From assembly GCA_963556195.1 (NCBI GenBank), contig OY744544.1:47352984-47416983 (forward strand): a stretch of 64,000 bases of DNA, read 5' to 3'. This document shows, piece by piece, positions 14,398 to 24,744 of this stretch. The stretch comes from Sepiola atlantica (taxonomy: Eukaryota > Mollusca > Cephalopoda > Sepiida > Sepiolidae). Numbering within the stretch: position 1 is the first letter of the stretch; the number at the start of each line of letters is the position of its first letter. The notes under the pieces are model-generated. The model ran no database searches. It had not been told where the DNA came from and worked only from the letters and a program-made list of their open reading frames with translations. The translations under genes and the position numbers were made by a program.

Positions 14398-14710
14398 AAA
14401 TCAAAAAAGATACTACACTAATACTAAACAGATACTACATTAATGTCATTTTCGTGTTAAAAAATGGCGTATAAAAGCTATGTTGAATTAGAGAAAAACG
14501 GCATAGGGAAGTCTAAAATTCTTTGTTGATCATCAAAACTCATGTAAGAATTTGTTAAATAGTATTATACAATGTTTGTTTACAGAAAATCATAGTTATT
14601 ATTACTTGTTAATTTATTAATGTAATTTGAACAGTGTCTAGTGGATAGACCGCTGTACTGTTGTATATTGGTTATAAATACTCCAATAAATACATAAACA
14701 TTTTGAATTT
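14398..14710. other. AT-rich spacer with a short reverse U2-like motif
   Basis: At 14,408-14,441 the minus strand reads AATGTAGTATCTGTTT and then AGTGTAGTATCT, which resemble the U2 snRNA branch-site region (GTGTAGTATCTGTT). The rest is AT-rich and without an open frame of interest. No gene is visible. Confidence 0.4.
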
Positions 14711-14810
14711 CGGGCGCTTTCTTGGCCTTTAGGCTAAGATCAAAGTGTAGTACCTGTTTCGGCATTTTATTGCCTTGAGATCAAGTGTATTATCTAGTCC
14801 TATCCTATAG
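14711..14810 (+). pseudogene. U2 snRNA-derived sequence, two partial copies
   Basis: Bases 14,715-14,758 read GCTTTCTTGGCCTTTAGG, then CTAAGATCAAAGTGTAGT and ACCTGTT. This follows the first about 40 nucleotides of U2 snRNA (CTTCTCGGCCTTTTGGCTAA, then GATCAAGTGTAGTATCTGTT) with few changes. A second partial copy, GAGATCAAGTGTATTATCT, starts near 14,777. U2 pairs with the intron branch site, and the branch-recognition segment GTAGTA is intact only in the first copy. Stems II-IV and the Sm site are absent, so this is a truncated pseudogene or a U2-headed retroposon, not a working gene. Confidence 0.68.
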
Positions 14811-14889
14811 GTGTTGATCTTACAATGTCGAATCAAAAATCAGATTATCATTTTATTTTTTAATCCCTTTTCCTGTGGCGACCTTCCTC

Positions 14890-15510
14890 TCCCCTAAAGT
14901 ACAGGCTGATACGCTCCCACGGTCGGGATCTCTCTCTCACTGACGAATACTCCCCTCCCCAAAATTTGGCCTGAGGCGCTCACATCGGCAAATGCCGACA
15001 CTCCCCCTCCCCAAATTTGACCTGAGGCGCTCATACCGGCGAATGCCGACATTCCCCCTCCCCAAATTTGGCCTGAGGCGCCCTACCGCCGAATGCCGAC
15101 ACTCCCCCTCCCCCAAATTTCGCCTGAGGCGCTCACACCGGCGAATGCCGACATTCCCCATCCCCAGATTTCGCCTGAGGCGCCCCACCGGCGAATGCTG
15201 ACACTCCCCCTCCCCAAATTTGGCCTGAGGCTCCCCACCGCCGAATGCTGACACTCCCCAGATTTGGCCTGAAGTGCTCATACCGGCGAATGCCGACATT
15301 CCTCCTCCCCAGATTTGGCCTGAAGCGCTCACACCGGCGAATGCCGACTCTCCCCCACTCCTAAATTTCGCCTGAGGCGCCCCACCGGCGAATGCCGACA
15401 CTCCCCCTCCCCAAATTTGGCCTGAGGCGTCCCACCGGCGAATACCGATACTCGCCTCTACCCCAAATTTTGCCTGAGGCGCTCACACCGGCGAATGCCG
15501 ACCCCCCCCC
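14890..15510. repeat. 51/48-bp GC-rich minisatellite
   Basis: About 12 copies of a unit built from GAATGCCGACACTCCCCCTC, CCCAAATTTGGCCTGAGGCG and CTCACACCGGC. A shorter 48-bp form has CCCCACCGG in place of CTCACACCGG. Both lengths are multiples of three, so both strands stay open. The first unit, before 14,943, is degenerate. The last unit runs directly into the dispersed element that starts at 15,484 and ends in a poly-C plus (AC)n tract, which suggests the array expanded from the 5' edge of that element. Confidence 0.93.
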
Positions 15511-16050
15511 CCCCACACACACACACACAATTTGGCCTGAAAGGAGGAGGTAATGCCTATCATAATAACAGAACGGCCATAGGAAGGGAGGGGGGAGGAA
15601 TATTAGCGTCTATTAATAATTAAGAAAGTGTGGGAGTGAGAGGGAAAAAAGAAAGAAAGGAACAAATGGTTGTAGTGTGAGTGAATTTCTTCCTGCTACT
15701 CTCTGACTTCATTTCTGGTTTATCGTGACTTTGCATTATTTTTCAAATTATACATGATAGCATTGATTTATTCTTAAATTAGTACTAAACAACGTTGAAA
15801 AATGGAGTTAAAAGCCACCCCCCCATTGGAGAAAAGTGCTCAGTTGGCCCCGGAAGAGTCAATTTTTTTTTCCGGTTCTGAGATATTACACGCGCCTGGG
15901 CTGGCCGATCGGAATGATGTCACCCGTGTGACCGCTTGTTGGGTACTTTCGGAGGAGAAGCTTTACATACATACATACATACATACAGACAGGTGACGTT
16001 TATATAATAGACTAGCTGGGCTACCCGGCGTTGCTCGGGTTAAAAAAACA
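15484..16050 (+). mobile_element. Dispersed element, copy 1
   Basis: Aligns in order with 20,825-21,535. Shared blocks are GCTCACACCGGCGAAT, AATTTGGCCTG, AAGGAGGAGGTAATGCC, ATAACAGAACGGCCA, TATTAGCGTCTATTAATAAT, AACGTTGAAAAA, TTGAGATATTA-like sequence, GAGGAGAAGCTT, CATACATACATAC and TTTATATAA. It is followed by CTACCCGGCGTTGCTCGGGT, a hairpin-forming tail of the kind found at the 3' ends of many animal LINE and SINE copies. No reading frame is conserved between the copies. It is probably a non-autonomous retroposon; the family is unknown. Confidence 0.75.
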
Positions 16051-16282
16051 CATAATTGTAGAAAAATCGCTTGTGTAAGATCTTTATATTCAAACTTCTA
16101 TTTCTCTCCCTCTCTCTATAGTCGTCTCTTTATCTTTCTATTTTTCTCTTCCCTGGTCGCCCCATTTCACAGCTTTCTCCCTTTGCCTTTTGCAAAAGCA
16201 GTCACTTCCTCACTTCCCCACCATTCCTCCTCCGTAGACCAGAGCAAAAGTATGACATATTTCTATAAAAAGTACTGCCTCT
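16051..16282. other. CT-rich spacer
   Basis: Pyrimidine-rich sequence (TTTCTCTCCCTCTCTC and similar) between the dispersed element tail and the 35-bp array. I see no gene or RNA here. Confidence 0.6.
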
Positions 16283-16805
16283 ATATGCGCCTTCTATATA
16301 GGTACATATTCCGTCCTGGTTCGCATAATATATACGTACCAGTTGCCGCCCCCGTGTGCATACTATATACGCACCTATTGCCGCCCTGGTGCACATACTA
16401 TATAGGTACTTATCACCGCCCCGGGTCGCGTGCTATATATGTACCTATCACCGCCCCGGTGCACATACTATATATGTACCTATCGCCGCCCCGGTTCGCA
16501 TACTATATACGTACCTATCGCCGCCCCGGGCTGCGTGCTACATATGTACCTATCACCGCCCCGGTGCACATACTATATATGTACTTATCGCCGCACCGGT
16601 GCGCATACTATATACGTACCTATCGCCGCCCCGGGCTGCGTGCTACATATGTACCTATCACCGCCCCGGTGCACATACTATATATGTACTTATCGCCGCA
16701 CCGGTGCGCATACTATATACGTACCTATCGCCCCCCCGGGTCGCGTGCTATATATGTACCTATCACCGCCTCGGTGCGCATACTATATACGTACCTATCG
16801 GTGTT
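16283..16805. repeat. 35-bp minisatellite with a 105-bp trimeric period
   Basis: About 14 units carry CATACTATATATGTACC, TATCGCCGCCCCGG and a variable GTGCG, TTCG or GTCGCG joint. Units are 33-37 bp. From about 16,530 to 16,740 the pattern repeats every three units, or 105 bp (35 codons), which keeps three plus-strand frames open with tyrosine- and proline-rich nonsense. The array sits between the GGCGTTGCTCGGGT tail at 16,028 and a related GGTGTTGCACGGGG at 16,799, as if it expanded inside one element. Confidence 0.92.
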
Positions 16806-17130
16806 GCACGGGGATCACTCTTCTCCAGTCGCCCTCCTTCACCCCATTGGACACTACACCCGTTGCCCTCAGCCAAAGCTGTCTCGTCTGTGTTGCCCTC
16901 GTCAGGTTCACCTCTTCTACATTTGCCAGGGTCAAAAGATGTCACGTACCTGGTTGCCAATTCACCCTGGCTACACTACATTCGGCCTCCCCTAAACTCT
17001 GCATAACTTCTCCATTCCCTGGAGAAAAAATGTAACATTTCTATTTAAAGTCCCATATTTGTCTTCATTATTAATGTTAATAGGGTGTTTATTTACTTCT
17101 TCATGTCTGTGTATGTAAGATAAAATAACC
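16806..17130. other. Spacer between the 35-bp and 30-bp arrays
   Basis: Begins with TTGCACGGGGATCACTC, which looks like the continuation of the element tail, then C-rich and later AT-rich single-copy sequence. No gene is visible. Confidence 0.5.
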
Positions 17131-20100
17131 TACACATATTTCGTCAGGTCGAAGGGTACCTACACATATTTCGTCAGGTCGAAGGGTACCCACACATACT
17201 TAGTACGGTCGTAGGGTACCCACACATACTTCTTCCGGGCGCAGGGTACCCACACATACTTCGTGCGGTCGAAGGGTACCCACACATACTTCGTCCGGTC
17301 GCAGGGTACCCACAACTACTTCGTCCGGTCGCACTGTACCCACACATACTTCGTCCGGTCGAAGGGTACCCACACATACTTCGTCAGGTCGAAATGTACC
17401 CACACATACTTCGTCAAATCGAAGGGTACCCACAAATACTTTTTCCGGGCGCAGGGTACCGACACATACTTTTTCCGTGCGCAGGGTACACACACATACT
17501 TTTTCCGGGCGCAGGGTACCCACACATACTTCGTCCGGTCGCAGGGTACCCACACATACTTCGTCAGGTCGCAGGGTACCCACACATACTTCGTCAGGTC
17601 GAAGGGTACACACACATACTTCGTCAGGTCGAAGGGTACCCACACATACTTTTTCCGGGCGCAGGGTACCCACACATACTTTTTCCGGGCGCAGGGTACC
17701 CACACATACTTTTTCCGGGCGCAGGGTACCCACACATACTTTGTCCGGTCGTAGGGTACCCACACATACTTTTTCCGGGCGCAGGGTACCCACACATACT
17801 TTTTCCGGGCGCAGGGTACCCACACATACTTTTTCCGGGCGCAGGGTACCCACACATACTTCTTGAGGTCGCAGGGTACACACACATACTTCGTCCGGTC
17901 GCAGGGTACCCACACATACTTCGTCCGGTCGCAGGGTACCCACACATACTTCGTCCGGTCGCAGGGTACCCACACATACTTCGTCCGGTCGCAGGGTACC
18001 CACACATACTTTGTCAAGTCGCAAGGTACCCACACATACCTTTTCCGGGCTCAGGGTACCCACACATACCTTTTCCCGGCGCAGGGTACCCACACATACT
18101 TCGTCCGGTCGCAGGGTACCCACACATACATCGTCATGTCGCAGAGTACCCACACATACTTTGTTAGGTCGCATGGTATCCACACATACTTAGTCCGGTC
18201 GCAGGGTACCCACACATACTTCGTCAAGTCGCAAGGTACCCACACATACCTTTTCCGGGCTCAGGGTACCCACACATACCTTTTCCCGGCGCAGGGTACC
18301 CACACATACTTCGTCAGGTCGAAGGGTACCCACACATACTTCGTCAGGTCGAAGGGTACCCACACATACTTTTTCCGGGCGCAGGGTACCCACACATACT
18401 TTTTTCGAGCGCAGGGTACTCACAAATACTTTTTCCGGGCGCAGGGTACCAACACATACTTTGTCCGGTCATAGGGTACCCACACATACTTTTTCCGGGC
18501 GCAGGGTACCCACACATACTTTTTCCGAGCGCAGGGTACACACACATACTTTTTCCGGGCACAGGGTACCCACACATACTTATTGCGGTCGCAGGGTACC
18601 CACACATACTTCGTCCGGTCGCAGGGTACCCACACATACTTCGTTAGGTCGCAGGGTACCCACATATCACTCGTCCGGTCGCAGGGTACCCACACATACT
18701 TCGTCAAGTCGCAAGTTACCAACACATACCTTTTCCCGGCGCAGGGTACCCACAGATACCTTTTCCCGGCGCAGGGTACTCACACATACTTCGTCCGGTC
18801 GCAGGGTACTCACACATACATCGTCATGTCGCAGGGTACCCACACATACTTTGTTAGGTCGCAGGGTACCCACACATACTTAGTCCGGTCGCAGGGTACC
18901 CACACATACTTTGTCAAGTCGCAAGGTACCCACACATACCTTTTCCGGGCTCAGGGTACCCACACATACCTTTTCCCGGCGCAGGGTACCCACACATACC
19001 TATTCCCGGCGCAGGGTACCCACACATACTTCTTGCGGTCGCAGGGTACCCACACATACTTTGTCCAGTCGCAGGGTACCCACACATACTTCGTCCGGTC
19101 GAAGGGTACCCACACATACTTCGTCAGGTCGAAGGGTTCCCACACATACTTCGTGCGGTCGCAGGGTACCTACACATACTTCGTCAGGTCGCAGGGTACT
19201 TACACATACTTCGTCCGGTCGCAGGGTACCCACACATACTTCATCCGGTCGAAGGGTACCCACACATACTTTTTCCGGGCGCAGGGTACCCACACATACC
19301 TTTTCCGGGCGCAGGGTTCCTACACATACTTCGTGCGGTCGCAGGGTACCTACACATACTTCTCAGGTCGCAGGGTACCCACACATACTTCATCCGGTCG
19401 CAGGGTATCCACACATACTTCGTCCGGTTGTAGGGTACCCACAGATACTTCGTCCTCTCGCAGGGTACCCACAGATACTTCGTCCTGTCGCAGGGTACCC
19501 ACACATACTTGTCAGGTCAAAGGGTACCCACACATACTTCGTCAAGGCGAAGGGTACCCACCCATACTTTTTCCGGCGCAGGGTACCCACACATACTTTT
19601 TCCGGGCGCAGGGTACCCACACATACCTTTTCCGGGTGCAGGGTTCCCACACATACTTCGTGCGGTCGCAGGGTACCTACACATACTTCGTCCGGTCGCA
19701 GGGTACCCACACATACTTCGTCCGGTCGAAGGGTACACACACATACGTCGTCAGGTCGAAGGGTACCCACACATACTTCGTCAGGTCGAAGGGTACCCAC
19801 ACATACTTCGTCAGGTCGAAGGGTACCCACACATACTTTTTCCGGGCGCAGGGTACCCACACATACTTTTTCCGGGCGCAGGGCACCCACACATACTTCG
19901 TCCGGTTGAAGGGTACCCACACATACTTCGTCAGGTCGAAGGGTTCCCACACATACTTCGTGCGGTCGCAGGGTACCTACACATACTTCGTCAGGTCGCA
20001 GGGTACTTACACATACTTCGTCCGATCGCAGGGTACCCACACATACTTCATCCGGTCGAAGGGTACCCACACATACTTTTTCCGGGCGCAGGGTACCCAC

Positions 20101-20283
20101 ACATACCTTTTCCGGGCGCAGGGTTCCCACACATACTTCGTGCGGTCGCAGGGTACCTACACATACTTCTCAGGTCGCAGGGTACCCACACATACTTCGT
20201 CCGGTCGCAGGGTACCCACACATACTTCGTCAGGTCGAAGGGTACCCACACATACTTCGTCAGGTCAAAGGGTACCCATACAT
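17131..20283. repeat. 30-bp satellite array with a palindromic GGGTACCC in most units
   Basis: About 105 copies of a 30-bp unit: ACCCACACATACTT, then TTTTCCGGGCGC or CGTCCGGTCGC or CGTCAGGTCGA, then AGGGT. The unit junction makes GGGTACCC (containing GGTACC) in nearly every copy. The unit equals ten codons, so the array is open in several frames on both strands, the longest being 18,583-20,292 on the plus strand (repeating GTHTYFVRSQ). These are not genes. Two higher-order repeats show: 18,091-18,780 recurs from 18,781 (690 bp, 23 units), and 19,131-19,390 recurs about 807 bp later. Confidence 0.96.
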
Positions 20284-20824
20284 AGGAGATAATGTATGGG
20301 ATGAGGGCATCATGACAACGGAACAAATACGACCCTACCTGAACACTTCTCAAAAAAAGAGGAGGTAATGCATGGGATGGGGGCATCATGACAACGGAAC
20401 CGATACTACCCTACTTCTACACTTCTCAAAAAAGGAGGAGATAATGCATGGGATGAGGGCATCATGACAACGGAACCGATACGACCCTACCTCAACACTT
20501 CTCAAAAAAGGAGGAGGTAATGCATGGGAATAGTGCATCATGACAACGGAACCGATACGACCCTACCTCTACACTTCTCAAAAAAGGAGGAGGTAATGCA
20601 TGGGATGAGTGCATCATGACAACGGAACCGATACGACCCTACCTCAACACTTCTCAAAAAAGGAGGAGATAATGCATGGGATGAGGGCATTATGACTACG
20701 CAACCGATACGACCCTACCTCAACACTTCTCAAAAAAGGAGGAGATAATGCATGGGATGAGTGCATCATGACAACGGAACCGATACTACCCTACCTCAAC
20801 ACTCTCAAAAAAGGAGGAGGTAAT
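20284..20824. repeat. 76-bp minisatellite, about 7 copies
   Basis: Units of 75-76 bp contain GGAGGAGATAATGCATGGGA, GCATCATGACAACGGAACCG, ATACGACCCTACC and CACTTCTCAAAAAA. The first part matches the internal AAGGAGGAGGTAATGC and ATAACAGAACGG region of the dispersed element, and the array runs straight into copy 2 of that element at 20,825. Expansion from inside that element is likely. Confidence 0.92.
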
Positions 20825-21535
20825 GCTCACACCGGCGAATACCGTAACCCCCCCATCCCCAATTTGGCCTGTAAGGAGGAGGTAATTCCTATCATGATAA
20901 CAGAACGGCCACAGGGAGGGAGGGGGGATATTAGCGTCTATTAATAATTAAGAAAGAAAGTGTGAGAGGGAAAAATGACAGAAAGGAAAACTGCCACTCT
21001 CTGACGTTATGATGACCTGATATAACCGGACACAATTTAGGTCAAGACCGGGTACATCCGGCAAGGGATTATGGGACAGGTGCGGATGTGATTGAGCAAC
21101 CCTTGTTTCACTACACACTCTTAACGTAGGATTCCTATGTTGTTATTGATGCATCCGGACAGAAGTTATTGGATGATCTGATAGAACCGGACACAATTTA
21201 GGGCAAGACCGGGTACATCCGGCAAGGGATTATGGGATGTTTACAGTGACTCTGCATTTTTATCGGATTAGTACATAAATACATTAGATTATTTCGAATT
21301 TAGTACATAATAACGTTGAAAAAGTCGTGTAAAATACGAAAAAACTGCTACCTTTTGTCGGAAAGTGGTCCGGTTGACTGTTAGCGAGTGAATCGTTATT
21401 TGCAATTTTGAGATATTATGATCCCAGGATATGTACGGTGCTGAAGATATACACTTTTTGACATGTCGCCGCTTAGTTTTTGAGGAGAAGCTTCACATAC
21501 AGACATACATACATACAGACAACTGCCCTTTATAT
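20825..21535 (+). mobile_element. Dispersed element, copy 2, carrying an insertion
   Basis: Same block order as copy 1 (15,484-16,050), from GCTCACACCGGCGAAT to GAGGAGAAGCTT, the ACATACATAC tract and TTTATATAA. It is longer because of an extra 230 bases at 21,011-21,238 that copy 1 lacks. There is no protein-coding frame. Together the two copies bracket the 35-, 30- and 76-bp arrays. Confidence 0.75.
21011..21238. mobile_element. Small insertion with 67-bp terminal direct repeats
   Basis: Direct repeats at 21,011-21,077 and 21,172-21,238 share CCGGACACAATTTAGG, CAAGACCGGGTACATCCGGC and AAGGGATTATGGGA, with three or four differences. They enclose 94 bases holding GATTGAGCAACCCTTG. Copy 1 of the host element runs from CTCTGACTTC to GTGACTTTGCATT with no such block, so it serves as an empty site. 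The repeats could be solo-LTR-like ends or a local duplication. No coding sequence is present. Confidence 0.65.
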
Positions 21536-22860
<1,325 letters not shown>

Positions 22861-23190
22861 TATTATATTTATTGTATTATTATTATCATCATTATTATTA
22901 TTAATAATATTTACATATGTGTTTTCCTATAACAACTGTGTTTTAATGATGAATAGTGCTGATGGTTTGTTCGACTTCTATTTTTGATGTCATGGAATTG
23001 GTGCAGAAGAAGGACATATTGGGATTAATAAAAAATATTTCATCTTAGAAACGATCGTACACAAACAGATTTCGTTGTATGTTGAATTCATGGAAGGGAT
23101 ATGAATAATATCTTATTAATTTATTAATTTACTATATATATATAACAATATTTTTTAATAAATAAATATTAATTATTATTTTTTTAACCT
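22861..23190. other. AT-rich tail region after the LINE fragment
   Basis: Holds an (ATT)n tract near 22,866-22,910 and a TATATATA run near 23,132. It may include the 3' end of the LINE copy, but I can place no boundary. Confidence 0.4.
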
Positions 23191-23328
23191 ACAGACACTA
23201 GTGTTTCTTGCTTATGCAGTCATCAGTGTGGGAAATGACAATTATTGCTGATCGAAGGATTCAAACCCAGTCACAAAGTCATCCTTGACTTTGCAGCCCT
23301 GCATTCTTCCCCTCGGTCACCGTACAAA

Positions 23329-23329
<1 letters not shown>
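23191..23329 (-). mobile_element. tRNA-derived SINE, degenerate
   Basis: On the minus strand GTGACCGAGGGGAAGAA (23,304-23,320) resembles a pol III A box, and GGGTTTGAATCC (23,258-23,269) a B box, with tRNA-like spacing. The downstream CACACTGATGA stretch is shared with the SINE copy at 23,721. A (TA)n tract lies on its 5' side. Confidence 0.55.

Positions 23330-23397
<68 letters not shown>
23330..23397. repeat. (TA)n microsatellite
   Basis: A nearly pure TA run. It forms the 3' tail of the minus-strand SINE at 23,398-23,520. Confidence 0.95.
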
Positions 23398-23399
<2 letters not shown>

Positions 23400-23520
23400 T
23401 CATGTTCACTAACAATCGCTGATTTGGCTAATATAACCGTACCGCCAGTCGAACGACTTGAACCATGAACCCAAATAATCCCAATCCAACATCCTTAACC
23501 ACTCGGCCACAGTGACAGAG
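23398..23520 (-). mobile_element. tRNA-derived SINE with clear A and B boxes
   Basis: The minus strand reads GTGGCCGAGTGGTTAAGG (A box, 23,493-23,510) and then GGTTCAAGTCG (B box, 23,454-23,464). This is a Leu/Ser-type tRNA head. The body GGCGGTACGGTTATATTAGC and GTTAGTGAACATGAAAC follows, then the (TA)n tail. The body and missing acceptor pairing argue for a SINE, not a tRNA gene. Confidence 0.75.
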
Positions 23521-23720
23521 ATATTTTTTAAGTTAAAAAAAAATTCTATATTTTATTTACAAATATAATAAGTCTCAGAAAGTGTTCGATCTGCCAAGGG
23601 AGAGAACTTTCCCAATATTGCTTAATTAGAAACTTTTCATTTTTCTCTTAAAGAGTTTGACTTGAATGGAGCATTAATGATATTTTTTTTTTTATAAATA
23701 ATTATTTATTATGCACAGGC
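23521..23720. other. AT-rich spacer, no gene seen
   Basis: Poly-A and poly-T stretches with no supported feature. Confidence 0.4.
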
Positions 23721-23800
23721 ATATATGTTTCATGTTCACTAACATTCATCAGTGTGGCTAATATAACTGTACCGCCGGTTGAACAATTTGAACCCCTACA
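23721..23800 (-). mobile_element. 5'-truncated copy of the same tRNA-derived SINE
   Basis: The minus strand carries GGTTCAAATTGTTCAACCGG, CGGTACAGTTATATTAGCC and GTTAGTGAACATGAAACATA. This matches the B-box side and body of the SINE at 23,398 but lacks the A-box part. Confidence 0.7.
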
Positions 23801-24132
23801 CCTCCGTCAAAGATGACGAAAAATTATGCTTCCTCAGTGTTTGCACTCACTATTTATCTAGATATATTACTAAAATATTAATATGGAATCATAGAATTAC
23901 GTCAGTAATTTAATTTCCCATATATAAATTATTATCATCATTTCTGATGACCGATGACCTAAAGAAAGAAACACCAACCTTTGACTTTTTATCATAGAGT
24001 GAGGATTTTTTTTAAAGGCTACTTATAATGGAATCTTCTTCATCTTTATCACTTAGGAAGTGAAACAATCGAAATAGTAGTAAGCGTAAAGCAACAGACG
24101 CTACAATCACCAATAAAAACAATTACATAAAA

Positions 24133-24136
<4 letters not shown>
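23801..24136. other. AT-rich spacer, no gene seen
   Basis: AT-rich sequence up to the (TA)n tract at 24,137. I see no RNA motif or frame I can support. It could be more of the retroelement that starts beyond the (TA)n tract. Confidence 0.4.

Positions 24137-24205
<69 letters not shown>
24137..24205. repeat. (TA)n microsatellite interrupting a retroelement ORF
   Basis: About 34 TA dinucleotides lie directly after the codons for MLPR in the minus-strand Penelope-like fragment. The frame is extended by meaningless YIYI repeats. Confidence 0.95.
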
Positions 24206-24209
<4 letters not shown>

Positions 24210-24385
24210 CTTGGCAGCATCTTTTCTTTTATACAAGTATCATTAAAAATAACGGACATCTTGTGTCTGGTTATTTTTTCTAAGATCCTTTCCGTTTTTC
24301 TGATTAGGTTCTTAGTTTCAGACGGAAACTGGCTGATAAAATTGCCATAGCTTCCCAAAGCGCTTTCGGACCCTTCCAGGTCCAT
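24206..24385 (-). pseudogene. Penelope-like element, N-terminal ORF fragment (terminal-repeat region)
   Basis: The minus-strand frame from 24,385 reads LGSYGNFISQFPSETKNL and later KMSVIFNDTCIKEKMLPR before it runs into (TA)n. The phrase FN.TC..E..LP.Y is, as I remember it, typical of the region before the RT domain in animal Penelope-like elements. It lies downstream, same strand, of the GIY-YIG end at 24,484. That is the order expected of the partly tandem pseudo-LTR structure of PLEs, where the 5' part of a second copy follows the 3' end of the first. The fragment is too short to be active. Confidence 0.55.
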
Positions 24386-24403
24386 CGTCAGTGGAGCAAT
24401 GTT
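24341..24403 (-). ncRNA. Hammerhead-ribozyme-like motif of the PLE terminal repeat
   Basis: The minus strand reads TTGCTCCA-CTGACGA-TGGACC-TGGAAG-GGTCC-GAAA, then GC, ten loop bases, GCTA and TGGCAA. This fits stem I (CCA/TGG plus TTG/CAA around a bulge), core CUGACGA, stem II (GGACC/GGUCC), core GAAA, a 3-bp stem III, and cleavage after UA between 24,348 and 24,347. Hammerhead ribozymes are known in Penelope-like terminal repeats. One extra U sits between CUGACGA and stem II, so activity is doubtful. Confidence 0.5.
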
Positions 24404-24483
24404 AACCAGGCATAGACCTAGGAGTGAATATATATTCTATTTAGGCGGGAAAATAAAGGACTGTGTTTTATGTAAATTTATAT

Positions 24484-24744
24484 TTATAGGCATTTGAGTA
24501 TATTAGTACTAATAGTATAGTTAATCTTGTTAATAGCTGTTTTTTCTGTTTTAATGTATAGGGCTTCGAGTATGTGGAGTTCAAGTGTATTAGTATTTTG
24601 TGCGATGACTTTTGTGTTATCTACTAGAAGTTTACAGATATGCGAACGGGGGCAGGAATGCTTTTTATAGAGGTGCTGGGTTATGGCGGAGTCGTTAGAT
24701 AAATGCATAGTCAATCTTCTGGATAGCGTCGTAACAGTCGACCC
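24484..24744 (-). pseudogene. Penelope-like element, GIY-YIG endonuclease C-terminal part
   Basis: The minus-strand frame starts GSTVTTLSRRLTMHLSND at 24,744, continues SAITQHLYKKHSCPRSH and later has TLELHILEALYIKTEKTA before a stop at 24,484. GST, the arginine in SRRL, the histidine and the LE.LEALYIK phrase match the second half of the GIY-YIG nuclease carried at the C terminus of Penelope-like elements, which nicks target DNA. The GIY and YIG strand itself and the linker from the RT are missing, so the domain is inactive. The missing piece lies at the junction with the inverted 42-mer at 24,746-24,787. Confidence 0.72.

Noticed and set aside
16183..17006. Overlapping tyrosine/proline-rich ORFs of 200-270 codons
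   Set aside because: They come from the 35-bp minisatellite, which keeps three frames open because its trimer is 105 bp. There is no conserved domain.
18583..20292. 569-codon plus-strand ORF rich in GTHTYFVRSQ repeats
   Set aside because: It lies wholly inside the 30-bp satellite. Other frames and the other strand are equally open, and there is no non-repeat start, domain or splice context.
23198..23520. Functional tRNA gene at 23,398-23,520
   Set aside because: The A and B boxes are good, but the acceptor stem does not close and the sequence continues into a SINE body and TA tail that recur at 23,721.
23956..23990. Hammerhead-like CTGATGA...GAAAC near 23,960
   Set aside because: The stretch between the two core boxes cannot form stem II.
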